64,000 nt of DNA from Drosophila persimilis (taxonomy: Eukaryota > Arthropoda > Insecta > Diptera > Drosophilidae), in the NCBI RefSeq assembly GCF_003286085.1, contig NW_020825706.1, positions 620,001-684,000 on the forward strand. The letters are read 5' to 3'. The notes beneath the pieces are model-generated. The model saw nothing but the letters and a program-made list of their open reading frames with translations, was not told the origin of the DNA and ran no database searches. The number at the start of each line of letters is the position of its first letter. The stretch's first letter is position 1. The translations under genes were made by a program, and so were the position numbers. Of this stretch, positions 57,201-64,000 are shown one piece after another.

Positions 57201-57796
57201 CTTGCGTTCTTTTATGATTTTTCAATCACTACGACGAACAGACGACCTTGTCCTGGAGAAGGAGCGCTACAAGGATATTGGAGACGATCTCGATACCGCC
57301 TTCGTCGAGCTCATCCTCAAGGAATAAGCGTACCGACCACGGACGACGACCTCCTCCAGCGCAGCGTGAAATCTTTCGACACTTCACCAACACCAAAACC
57401 GACACCGACACCACACATCTTTCGATTGTTTTTACTGTAGCATAGCCATAGGCGCACTGTTGTATTCCGTAGCCGTTGTTATCGGTAGCTGTACTTTTGA
57501 TTTCTGTGTGTGCGTGTGTATATTTTGTTTGTGTAGATTGATTTTGCCTGACGATGACGAAGAGGAAACATTAAAACTATTGTGTATCTGTTTAACTCAA
57601 ACATTTTTATTTATTATTTGTATCCAAAACTAAGCAATAAAGCAATCAACCATAAAAGTATATTAACCTTTTGGCATTGTTTTCATTCGATTCTTGTGCC
57701 GCTGCTCAATCGATCACAGATGAGGTTAGCAAAGGTAAGGAACAGTACAAAACTATTGCCCAGGAACTGGAGTATGCCGATCTTCACAGCTACTAA
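31499..57796 (+). CDS. Tm1: Tropomyosin 1, complex multi-isoform gene
   Basis: Actin-filament coiled coil controlling muscle contraction and cytoskeletal actin. The muscle form joins 1a (31499-31612), 2 (31848-31973), 3 (43371-43504), 4a or 4b, 5a or 5b, 6 (49980-50055), 7a, 7b or 7c, 8 (52585-52654) and one of five exon 9s. With 9d this gives 285 aa, with 9a 284 aa. The cytoskeletal form starts at 39535 and skips 1a and 2; with 9a it is 252 aa, the expected size. Troponin-H forms with 9b or 9c reach 494 and 512 aa. An atypical form uses the long exon at about 35.2-36.6 kb. Exons 3 to 8 measure 134, 118, 71, 76, 63 and 70 nt, the same as vertebrate TPM genes. Heptad repeats run throughout. 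Final poly(A) signal at 58034-58039. Confidence 0.95.
31848..31973 (+). CDS. Tm1: Tm1 exon 2, muscle specific
   Basis: 126 nt, 42 codons ([20 protein letters not shown] to KNKALQN), same length as vertebrate exon 2, flanked by AACAG and GTAAGT. Used only with exon 1a. Confidence 0.95.
31974..34383 (+). other. Tm1 intron; later half resembles a promoter and 5' UTR
   Basis: 31974-33430 is plain AT-rich intron. From about 33450 the sequence changes: GA-repeat (GAGA-factor-like) tracts to about 33730, then Ala/Gln-type CAG-rich and A-rich sequence typical of Drosophila 5' UTRs. This leads into the candidate first exon at 34384. No protein-like frame in the first half. Confidence 0.45.
34384..34446 (+). 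CDS. Candidate Tm1 alternative first coding exon (MYEKT...)
   Basis: ATG followed by 21 codons ([20 protein letters not shown], then K) and a strong donor AAA|GTGAGT at 34447-34452, phase 0. This matches the phase-0 acceptor of Tm1 exon 3 (43371), so it could give a short tropomyosin with a 21-residue head. Upstream DNA looks like promoter and 5' UTR. If unspliced, the frame runs on to a stop at 34759-34761 (125 aa, Thr/Lys/Asn-rich). No homology recognised; inferred from splice logic. Confidence 0.45.
34891..34911 (+). promoter_or_regulatory. Motif 1 plus DRE housekeeping-type core promoter inside Tm1
   Basis: TGGTCACACTA (34891-34901) is a full motif 1 match on the plus strand and TATCGATA (34904-34911) is a perfect DRE just behind it. 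This pair marks TATA-less housekeeping promoters. It lies about 300 bp before the long N-terminal exon and probably drives the atypical Tm1 isoform. Confidence 0.6.
35224..36605 (+). CDS. Tm1: Long alternative N-terminal exon of atypical Tm1
   Basis: Open frame from 35121 to a phase-0 donor AGG|GTAATT at 36605, compatible with exon 3 at 43371. The left edge is uncertain: a plausible acceptor ACAG ends at 35223, and no in-frame ATG occurs before 35625 (NMSQQN). Coding character clearly extends upstream of that ATG ([20 protein letters not shown]), so an upstream exon may supply the start. If 35625 is used, the head is 327 aa. Composition: acidic and Ser-rich, then a low-complexity Lys/Glu/Arg/Ser run (about 36120-36270), ending [20 protein letters not shown]. 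Atypical Tm1-I/C in D. melanogaster binds kinesin-1 heavy chain during oskar mRNA transport through such a head region; transfer to this exon is by position and inference. Confidence 0.75.
36606..39534 (+). other. Tm1 intron, then cytoskeletal promoter and 5' UTR region
   Basis: Pyrimidine-rich intron with a (GA)11 tract at 37613-37634. From about 38560 to 39534 the sequence is richer in GC, with CTCTC, TG and GTTCATTCG-like words, including an imperfect duplication (about 38640 and 38992). It leads into the cytoskeletal first exon, so that promoter and leader probably lie in 38.7-39.5 kb. No independent gene seen. Confidence 0.5.
39535..39678 (+). CDS. Tm1: Tm1 exon 1b, cytoskeletal N-terminus
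   Basis: 144 nt, 48 codons starting [20 protein letters not shown] and ending [11 protein letters not shown] before GTAAGC. Phase 0, joins exon 3. This is the known low-molecular-weight tropomyosin start; with exons 3-8 and 9a it yields 252 aa. Confidence 0.95.
42169..42331 (+). repeat. TG and GA microsatellites in Tm1 intron
   Basis: (TG)13 at 42169-42194, then about 115 bp later an uninterrupted GA tract at 42309-42331. In the sense transcript these are (UG)n and (GA)n, which can bind splicing factors, but no function can be shown from sequence alone. Confidence 0.8.
43087..43200 (+). repeat. Imperfect 60-bp tandem repeat before exon 3
   Basis: Two copies opening with TTTACCATACCAAAGAT (43087 and 43148) and closing with AATTTATGTGTATTTCTT (ending 43140 and 43200). 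The middles differ. It lies 170 bp upstream of the exon 3 acceptor. Confidence 0.8.
43371..43504 (+). CDS. Tm1: Tm1 exon 3, common to all isoforms
   Basis: 134 nt encoding [20 protein letters not shown] and onward to AADESE plus two bases of the next Arg. Acceptor TTATAG, donor GTTAGT. First constitutive exon and the landing site of every alternative first exon. Confidence 0.95.
43681..43798 (+). CDS. Tm1: Tm1 exon 4a, alternative
   Basis: 118 nt encoding (R)[20 protein letters not shown] to EADKKYEE. Acceptor TTTAG, donor GAG|GTATAG. Mutually exclusive with 4b, same length and phase. Confidence 0.9.
45081..45198 (+). CDS. Tm1: Tm1 exon 4b, alternative
   Basis: 118 nt encoding (R)[20 protein letters not shown] to EADKKYDE. 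Acceptor TATAG. The donor GAG|GTGCAG is weak, and the frame stays open for 95 codons past it to a stop at 45484-45486. Confidence 0.92.
45199..45531 (+). other. In-frame read-through of exon 4b with poly(A) signal
   Basis: Continuing the exon 4b frame past its weak donor gives [16 protein letters not shown], then Asn-rich runs from AAC/AAT repeats, then a Ser/Thr/His segment, ending at TGA 45484-45486. AATAAA follows at 45526-45531. It could be an intronic-polyadenylation isoform, or only a repeat that happens to be open. Confidence 0.3.
46300..46340 (-). CDS. Possible terminal exon fragment, minus strand, in Tm1 intron
   Basis: On the minus strand CTTTCAG is followed by TG, then [12 protein letters not shown] and TAA, with AATAAA 1 nt past the stop (46298-46293). 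Codon choice (GCC, ACC, TGC, CTC, AAG, TAC, AAC) is GC-ending in a very AT-rich setting. No upstream exon was found, so this is a weak call and may be chance. Confidence 0.2.
48410..48480 (+). CDS. Tm1: Tm1 exon 5a, alternative
   Basis: 71 nt encoding [20 protein letters not shown] and QGE plus two bases. Donor GTACGT is good; the acceptor GAGAAAAG lacks a pyrimidine tract, suggesting regulated recognition. Mutually exclusive with 5b. Confidence 0.92.
49385..49455 (+). CDS. Tm1: Tm1 exon 5b, alternative
   Basis: 71 nt encoding [20 protein letters not shown] and LSE plus two bases. Donor GTTTGT, acceptor CTGAAG behind a C/T-rich tract. Same length and phase as 5a, so the swap is neutral to frame. 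Confidence 0.92.
49980..50055 (+). CDS. Tm1: Tm1 exon 6, common
   Basis: 76 nt; completes the split codon and encodes [20 protein letters not shown] then VSEEK. Acceptor CCAACAG, donor GTCAGT. Equal in size to vertebrate exon 6. Confidence 0.95.
50236..50298 (+). CDS. Tm1: Tm1 exon 7a, alternative
   Basis: 63 nt, 21 codons ([20 protein letters not shown] then E). Acceptor AAATAG, donor GAG|GTAGAT. One of three 63-nt phase-0 candidates for this slot. Confidence 0.92.
50756..51636 (+). promoter_or_regulatory. Repeated CAACACT motifs around the exon 7 cluster
   Basis: CAACACT or CCAACACTG-type words occur at about 50756, 50845, 51472, 51485, 51580, 51592 and 51629, with a related CCAGCACTGA at about 51364. 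Several are followed by TTCTACTGCTTG or TTAGTAG. They flank exon 7b and precede 7c. GTGTTGG at 50961-50967 is complementary to CCAACAC. This could be splicing-control sequence; function is inferred. Confidence 0.4.
50861..50923 (+). CDS. Tm1: Tm1 exon 7b, alternative
   Basis: 63 nt, 21 codons ([20 protein letters not shown] then E). Acceptor CGCCAG, donor GAG|GTATTA. Aligns without gaps to 7a with matching hydrophobic positions. Flanked by a CCAACAC element upstream (50845) and its complement GTGTTGG downstream (50961). Confidence 0.9.
51857..51919 (+). CDS. Tm1: Tm1 exon 7c, third alternative
   Basis: 63 nt, 21 codons ([20 protein letters not shown] then T), phase 0, acceptor GTCTAG and a strong donor ACT|GTAAGT. 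It keeps the aromatic at position 8 and hydrophobics at 12, 15 and 19 of the 7a/7b alignment, but differs more. Length, phase and splice sites support a real exon. Confidence 0.75.
52585..52654 (+). CDS. Tm1: Tm1 exon 8, common
   Basis: 70 nt encoding [20 protein letters not shown] then RLE plus one base. Donor GTATGT. The leftover G gives Asp at the start of every exon 9 version. Confidence 0.95.
53140..53222 (+). CDS. Tm1: Tm1 exon 9a, cytoskeletal-type C-terminus
   Basis: Encodes (D)[19 protein letters not shown] then LHDIQNM and stop. Acceptor GAACAG. Gives 252 aa with exon 1b and 284 aa with exon 1a. A plus-strand AATAAA at 54563-54568 is a possible 3' end for its long UTR. Confidence 0.93.
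54835..55547 (+). CDS. Tm1: Tm1 exon 9b, troponin-H type C-terminus
   Basis: Encodes (D)[18 protein letters not shown], then a hydrophobic Pro-rich link ([18 protein letters not shown]), a helical Ala/Glu/Lys stretch, eight-Pro run plus [18 protein letters not shown], and a long Ala/Pro/Glu low-complexity tail. This is the insect flight-muscle heavy-troponin extension. Acceptor CTGCCAG. Full isoform 494 aa. The tail repeats units like [10 protein letters not shown]. Confidence 0.93.
55952..56718 (+). CDS. Tm1: Tm1 exon 9c, troponin-H type C-terminus
   Basis: Encodes (D)[18 protein letters not shown] then [19 protein letters not shown], followed by the same plan as 9b: helical Ala/Glu part, Pro run with [18 protein letters not shown], and an Ala/Pro/Glu tail ending EAPPA. 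Acceptor GCGACAG. Full isoform 512 aa, near the size of D. melanogaster troponin-H. Tandem duplicate of 9b with a nearly identical DNA core. Confidence 0.93.
57242..57327 (+). CDS. Tm1: Tm1 exon 9d, muscle C-terminus
   Basis: Encodes (D)[18 protein letters not shown] then AFVELILKE and stop; 285 aa with exons 1a and 2. Acceptor GAACAG. The compact end suits head-to-tail overlap. AATAAA at 57636-57641 is a likely poly(A) signal. Confidence 0.93.
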
Positions 57797-58039
57797 GCCA
57801 ATCTAGATGACATGAAAGCAACCACTAGAACAACAGCAAATGCAGCCTGCGATCTACAAACAACAACACAACACAAAAGGAAAATGGACTCTGAAAGCAT
57901 TTCGACGTCCGCTATACAAATTATATTTAGCATTACACTCCAGACACTTCTTCAACTAAGCATTCCAGAACAAATTTACATACAATACATAGATATAACA
58001 GCCTCTACTATGAACTAAGACCGAAAATGTTACAATAAA
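57636..58039 (+). terminator. Tm1 distal poly(A) signals
   Basis: AATAAA at 57636-57641 (after exon 9d) and 58034-58039 (after exon 9e). Each lies 240-310 nt past its stop codon, so each terminal exon has its own signal. Confidence 0.6.
57720..57796 (+). CDS. Tm1: Tm1 exon 9e, fifth alternative C-terminus
   Basis: Encodes (D)[19 protein letters not shown] then DLHSY and stop; would give 282 aa. Acceptor ATCACAG. It keeps the EQYK.IAQELE pattern of other tropomyosin ends but lacks their last residues. AATAAA at 58034-58039 follows. Confidence 0.8.
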
Positions 58040-59787
58040 GTAAATTTTTTTAGCAATTACATTTTATACAAAAAAAAATTATAAAGAAAACGAAGCATTC
58101 AATGAGAGTTGTGTGAAGAAAAACACTGCCTTTTTGCCCCTTTAATTAAATTTCCGGCTTGCTAGTTTTAAAGAAGTTCGTAATGAACCCCTCAACCCAC
58201 CAGTCTATATCGTACACCCTCAAGCATTATCTACACTATAAAGATCCATAGCGCTTGATGTCCTCTAAGCAAAATGTCAATTTTTCTCTTAATTTTCCCA
58301 TTGCTTGAGTTTTCTGGCAGTAAAATGTTTATGGCCTTTGTATGAAAAATGAATACCAAAAATAATTAACATAAAGGGAGATATAAATATATAAATAAAA
58401 TTTACAAATTCGACATAGCTTTTATAATTCTATGAAAACAAGCAAATCAAATAAATCAATATGTGTATCTTGGTTTATCTCTCAATATTTTTCTGATCAA
58501 TAAAGAGAAACAATTTTTTGCATATAAAAATCGTCAAAAGTGTGTTTTTTATTTAAGTGGGGGATTGATGGGAATGGAATATCTGGAGAGGGATAATGAG
58601 CAGAGCTCAAAGGCAAGAAGAAACAAATATTATGGAGACGAATATACTCGTATTGGAAAGATCTTTAATGGTAGTTCCAAGAGTTTGTTGAACACAATTA
58701 AATTCTGACAACATTTTCAAATAAACTTGGAAGGTTATTGATTATTTGGAACTGAAGAACGCATGGTATTTACAGGTCTGGACCATCATGCAAAATTTTA
58801 AATAATTTTCTGAGATCGTATAGAGTTCTGTATTAATTTCGGACCGAGAAATCGTTTGTTAAACTTTGGCAGAGATCGGTTGTCTATTCTTTTGTAAGTT
58901 CTTTCTGTCTTAAGTTCATGCAAATTTCTATGGGCTGCTTAAAAGTGAAATCTCAAATGAATGGGAACGAATTGTACTACTAATTATAGTTAACGATTGG
59001 ATCGGCCTTAAGAGAATTTGTTTCCACATAATCCCTCGATCTGAAGGAGTATTCAAAGCTTCTAGGCATTCTTTTTAGGCACATATGAGAAAGGGACAGT
59101 CAAACCGCTAGAGTATGGATATCAAAAGTAAAATTTCAAAGCAATGACAAAATTCTTGTATATATTATATTATTTTTCCAACAATCCAAGGGTGGTATTG
59201 TGTCGCTGTCTGCAGTTGAAAGACTTCTGAAACGACTGTTCTCTAGCTTTGATCAAAATTCCAAATATTTCTCAATATTTATTTCTGAGTGAAAATAGAT
59301 TTTCATCTTGTTAGACTCTGGCTCTTTGGCAAGGCATCGAATATTTATGCGCTATTTTTAGGCTGAAAAATCTGACGGATAAACCAACACTCACACACAC
59401 ATTCTATGAAAATTCTCTGAGTAAAAGCAAAAGAAGAAATTTTTGAATTTATATTTAAGAAGGAGAGGAAACCAAAACGCATAATTTTCACGCCTCTCGA
59501 GATGATGAGAGAATGCAGCGGAAAGAGAGAGCACACACTCACACATGCCCACACAGCTTTTGGTGGGAAATTTTGAGGGAAATTTTCGCCGATCGTGCAG
59601 CCGAAAGTTGTGAAAGCGCTTTTGCGCTTAGATTTTTTAATGGGAAATTTGTTAGACGAGGAAAAATTATTCAATACTGCGTGTGTGTGTTAGTATCTGT
59701 GTTCGTGTGTGTATGTGGGTGTGTGTGTGAGTTGCCTTGCGTTGGTTCTTGGGGTCGCTTTCTGGGCTAAGCGACTCGGTCAGCATC
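58040..59787. other. Tm1-Tm2 intergenic region
   Basis: About 1.7 kb, AT-rich. A perfect MEF2 site CTATTTTTAG lies at 59352-59361, about 430 bp before the presumed Tm2 start, followed by GAGA and CACA tracts. Small frames (for example 58463-58708) show no protein character. Confidence 0.55.
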
Positions 59788-59834
59788 AGTGTTCTCGGGG
59801 TTTCGACAGCGTATAGTGTGTTTGAAACGCTAAG
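59788..59834 (+). promoter_or_regulatory. Tm2: Probable Tm2 start site and non-coding exon
   Basis: Initiator-like TCAGTG at 59786-59791, then about 47 nt to a possible donor AAG|GTTGGT at 59834/59835. Acceptor TTTTGCAG at 62533-62540 would open the coding exon with a 54-nt leader. Layout parallels Tm1. The donor is not strong, so limits are tentative. Confidence 0.4.
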
Positions 59835-62540
59835 GTTGGTTCCACGCCAGGATTTTGCACCACAAAAAAGAATATTAACACCAATATATAATATATAATA
59901 AAATAACTGAAGATTCATCCAATTCTGTCCAAACCAAAATTGGTATTTCCCGAAAGAAATAGCCTGAAGAATAGTGAAAAGTGCATGGCATCGAAATGCA
60001 TTCAACCAAAGAAAGAAAAATATTTTCAATTGCTTTATACCAAAGGGAAACCATTAAAAAAAATATGTGCATATGTAAAAAATAAAATATTAAGAAATGG
60101 TTAAATATAAAAAAAAAATTGTTATAAAAATAGTTCCCAGAGTGACGCAAATTTCAACTGAACCTGAATAAACCCAAGTGATTAAAATTCAATCAAAAAG
60201 GAAGCACTCTCAACCGATACTCAACCTTTGAAGAATTTCCATAAAATACAATCTTCCAATGGAGATTGTATGATGAGTTTTTTTCGGACAATTTAAAAAT
60301 TCGCTTATAAGGAATTTTGTAACTAAATCTGACGGCACACCAATACCAATAAAGGAATGTATTCCTGAGTGTGTGTGTGTGTGTGAGTGTGGTACATTTT
60401 GCACACATGTGGAGGGAAAGCTCTTCTCTACGCACAATTTTCACACACACACCGAACGGATTTTCCGCTAGAAAAATTCTTTAAAATTAACTGCAGACAG
60501 ACACCTGCCTGTCACAAACACATACGGACGCATTTTATTTTTAACTTCAGTTAAGACGAAAAAGCTTTTCCTCTTTTCCACTGTTCGGCTGTTCGGCTGT
60601 TCGGCTCATGATCTCACCGAACGAACAGCCCAACGACGAAGGCAATCGAAATATTTTCGTATTTATCCTTGAGTTTGTTTTTCGTCTAGCGAGAGAGCGA
60701 GAGAGAGAGAGAGCGAAAGAGCTTCTTTGGAAATTATTAGAAATTGAGGAATCACAGATGTACAAAAGATACATATATAGTATACATAGATACATATCGT
60801 TGTATATATGTATATATATACTTAACCAGGGGATAAATGTGGCTGCCACCCACACGGAATTCGAACAGAATATTTTCTTGCCATTTATAAGGGCTTTTCT
60901 TGCTCTCCGAAGGCCACAAAATATGTCTGTACTTATAGATGGAAAATGGTGTGATTTTTAGGTGGACTTTATTCATTCATTATATCTCTCATTCAAAAAA
61001 TAACGTATAAAGTGGGAATTTCAAATCAAATTTGGATACATCGTAGATACAAATTTTCCTAATATTTTACCTACAATATCATATCATTATTATCATAAAT
61101 AATATAGGACTGAAATTAATGTCTTTGTCTCAAATCTGGCTTAAAATGTGCTTAGAATCCACTATTTGTTTCTAGTTAACCATCTATTTTCTGTACTTCC
61201 TTGATTGAATACTATTTTTAGTACCTATATTTGATCAGGGCTCTTATCTCTCCCAAAAACCTCTTAACCACTGCTCTCCCAAGACACCTTTTGCCTGCTT
61301 CGTTCTCGGAACTCTCCTTCCATACTTTTTCCCCACAAATGTATCTATATCCACTTAAGTATCGAAAGACCTCCAAAAAAGCAGCAGAACTACAACATAA
61401 ATGACTTTGTCCCACTTCTGGCAGCAGGAACACAAACACACCTATGCACACCGCCCCCACAACCCACACCCACACCCACATCCATACATCCGATGACCCC
61501 AAAGAATTGAAAACTTTTCAAATTGCAATCTCTCGCTCTCTCTCTCTATATCTACGATATCTATTTGTGTGTATGTGTTTCGAAATAATGGGGGGGTGGG
61601 GAAAACTCTAGAATTACATTTAGCACACAATGTCCAAAAAAGCATTGCCCATGGATGTGTTTTTCTGCTGTCTGTCTGTGTGTGTGTGTGTGTGCGGACT
61701 GGATATTTTATAAAGTCTATTTTTAACCTGTTCAGAATCGTGCAGCAAATAAATATATAGCCCAGCGATAGCCAGCGGATCGTCGGGGATCCGGATTCGG
61801 AGGTGGGCGTATGGAAAAACTGGGAGAATTACGTTCGAGCTTATAAATGCTCGGGCAAACAAAATGTGTTTACATTTAAAATTTTCAATTTATTTCAAAG
61901 ATACATATACACCATATGTATAATTATACGTATGTGGATATATATGTAGTAGATATAGATACATCTATTGAAACGATCGAAATGCGCCTGGAGGGGTTTT
62001 TCAATTGCATTTTTTTAGGTGTTGAATGGTAGAATGGGAAATGGGCTAGGTGTCAAGTGAAAGATCACACAAGAAATTATATATTATGGGTGTCTATATG
62101 TATTTAAAGGAAGACATAGATAGAGCTCTTGTTAAACCAAAGAGCGGCCTTTTGTGGCTTTTCAACTAAAGTTAAGGAGAGCCGGGAGCTCCTCTAAAGT
62201 CCTCTGAAAGAATCGTGTAACATAGAAATTTTCAGGCACTAAAAGTCAATATATTTCCCATATATATAGTTCCCAAAAAGTAATTATGACATATCTAAAG
62301 GATTTTGCTTAGCAACAGACTATTAAGAGACTCTAATTGAATAGCCAATGGGAATCCTTTTGAGACTATATCTACATCAAAGAAAATTTGTAGACCAACG
62401 AAAAAACCAAGCTAGAGGACTTAAACACTCCAACTGAAGAATAAATAAAGTTGACCATATCATATGATATCATATAGAACTAAATTATTTTCTAGCTATA
62501 AAAAATATCTAACCAAAATGTTCGATCTCTTGTTTTGCAG
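59835..62540 (+). other. Tm2 first intron with MEF2-type sites
   Basis: 2.7-kb AT-rich intron. Perfect MEF2 matches CTATTTTTAG at 61212-61221 and CTATTTTTAA at 61717-61726. In D. melanogaster this gene (old name TmI) has intronic muscle enhancers dependent on MEF2, so these are likely functional. Also a TG tract at about 61677-61694. No coding sequence. Confidence 0.55.
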
Positions 62541-62594
62541 TGCTTTTTCCAGTTTTCTTCCCTTCTGAGCCAATAACAAAAAAACACAAACACC

Positions 62595-63815
62595 ATGGAC
62601 GCCATCAAGAAGAAGATGCAAGCGATGAAGCTTGAGAAGGATAATGCCATTGACAAGGCAGATACCTGCGAGAATCAAGCCAAGGATGCCAACTCCCGCG
62701 CCGACAAACTCAATGAGGAAGTGCGCGATCTGGAGAAGAAGTTCGTCCAGGTTGAGGTCGATTTGGTCACCGCCAAGGAGCAGCTGGAGAAGGCCAACGC
62801 CGAGCTGGAGGAGAAGGAGAAACTGTTGACCTCCACCGAGTCTGAGGTCGCCACCCAGAACCGCAAGGTCCAACAGATTGAGGAGGATCTGGAAAAGTCT
62901 GAGGAACGCTCGACCACCGCTCAACAGAAGCTGCTGGAGGCCACACAGTCGGCCGATGAGAACAACCGTATGTGCAAGGTGTTGGAGAACCGCTCCCAGC
63001 AGGATGAGGAGCGCATGGACCAGCTGACCAACCAGCTGAAGGAGGCCCGCATGCTCGCTGAGGATGCCGACACCAAGTCCGATGAGGTTTCCCGCAAGCT
63101 GGCCTTCGTTGAAGACGAGCTGGAGGTCGCTGAGGATCGTGTCCGCTCCGGCGAGGCCAAGATCATGGAGCTCGAGGAAGAGTTGAAGGTATGTCTCTCC
63201 CCCTCTGGGTCTCTGAGTCCCTCTGTCATTGTCCTCTGTCTCTCTCTCTCCTGTAGGTTGTCGGAAACTCCCTGAAATCTCTGGAAGTGTCCGAGGAGAA
63301 GGCCAACCAGCGCGTGGAGGAATTCAAGCGCGAGATGAAGACCCTGGCCATCAAGTTGAAGGAGGCCGAGCAGCGCGCCGAGCACGCCGAGAAGCAAGTG
63401 AAGCGCCTGCAGAAGGAGGTCGACAGGCTAGAAGGTAGGTTCCAGCACAACCCATCGCTTTCCAGCCTCATTCTCCATTCAGATCCAATGATATGTACAC
63501 TCGTACGATATCTGCAATGGCAATGAGACGCCTCAGATGCTGTCCGAAACGAAGGCTTCAACTAATGCTCGCATTGTATATATCACTAAACGGAATAATA
63601 CTTAATAATACTCTGCTTACATTAATTGATGTGATATATACCCATTCCCCATATCTCTCTCTATCTCTCTATAAATATCTCTTCTATATATATCTGTATA
63701 TAAATGAACAAACAACAAAATGCCTTTTGCAGACCGTCTCTTCAATGAGAAGGAAAAGTACAAAGCAATCTGCGACGATTTGGACCAGACATTTGCCGAA
63801 CTTACTGGATATTAA
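62595..63815 (+). CDS. Tm2: Tropomyosin 2, muscle isoform
   Basis: Thin-filament tropomyosin, 284 aa, the classical length. Exons 62595-63188 (198 codons), 63257-63434 and 63733-63815. Start in CACCATGG context with [20 protein letters not shown]; heptads continue to the end [13 protein letters not shown]. The first intron after the ATG falls 594 nt into the CDS, inside what is exon 6 in Tm1, while the last falls at nt 772, exactly the Tm1 exon 8/9 border. So the Tm1 exon set is collapsed here and no alternative exons are seen. The GTATGT and GTAGGT donors are standard. The 3' UTR runs off toward the window end; no AATAAA is seen before 64000. Confidence 0.97.
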
Positions 63816-64000
63816 AAAAAAAAACAAGAACAAAACAAAATCAATACGAAACACAGACCCACAGAACCCCCACCATTCCCCCCAAAGAACAAAAAGAGTA
63901 CCTCCCCGAAACAGTTTACTATATTCTTGCGATTATCCCCAGACAGAATTCAGTGTATTTACCCACATTTTCTGTCACAGAATTACACTGTAAATAATTT

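Noticed and set aside
1..64000. Transposable elements, tRNA genes, CRISPR arrays
   Set aside because: I looked for terminal repeats, transposase or reverse-transcriptase-like frames and tRNA-like cloverleaf signals and saw none that I could support by eye.

Overview
This window is nuclear DNA from a fly of the genus Drosophila. Evidence: spliced protein-coding genes with short GT-AG introns, Drosophila core-promoter motifs (Ohler motif 1, DRE), and a run of neighbours that in D. melanogaster lie together at 88E on arm 3R (Muller element E): eIF2gamma/Su(var)3-9, Set, ATPsynO, Zip88E, Cp190, Tsr3, MRG15, Tm1 and Tm2. Several proteins differ from D. melanogaster as I remember it, so another Drosophila species is likely. 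All exon limits were derived by hand from splice sites, reading phase and family knowledge.

Left part (1-23.4 kb), compact housekeeping genes. On the minus strand a composite locus makes two unrelated proteins from shared first exons: translation factor eIF2gamma (473 aa) and the H3K9 methyltransferase Su(var)3-9 (633 aa), whose private exon lies inside an eIF2gamma intron. Set (+) follows, then an intronless CCT zeta chaperonin gene (-), ATPsynO/OSCP (+), a Cys/Gln-rich protein with a THAP-like N-terminus (-), the zinc transporter Zip88E (+), the insulator and centrosome protein Cp190 (-), the rRNA-modifying enzyme Tsr3 (+), the chromodomain protein MRG15 (-) and the cytochrome oxidase assembly factor COX16 (-). 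Three are chromatin proteins (Su(var)3-9, Cp190, MRG15) and Set is a histone chaperone.

Middle (23.4-27.6 kb): an AT-rich gap with no gene I can support.

Right part (27.6-64 kb), the tropomyosin cluster. Tm1 spans about 27.66-58.04 kb on the plus strand. It has at least three coding first exons (muscle at 31499, a candidate short one at 34384, cytoskeletal at 39535), a very long Ser/Glu/Lys-rich alternative N-terminal exon (about 35.2-36.6 kb), duplicated exon 4 (2 copies), exon 5 (2), exon 7 (3) and exon 9 (5), the last including two Pro/Ala-rich troponin-H ends. Internal exon lengths (134, 118, 71, 76, 63, 70 nt) equal those of vertebrate tropomyosin genes. Tm2 (59.8-63.8 kb) has only three coding exons and one 284-aa product; it keeps the last Tm1 intron position. 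MEF2-type sites lie in the first introns of both genes and upstream of Tm2.

The points most worth a second look are the possible unlisted Tm1 parts: the 34384 first exon, the third exon 7, an in-frame read-through of exon 4b with its own poly(A) signal, repeated CCAACACT-type motifs around the exon 7 cluster, and a housekeeping-type promoter inside the muscle gene.
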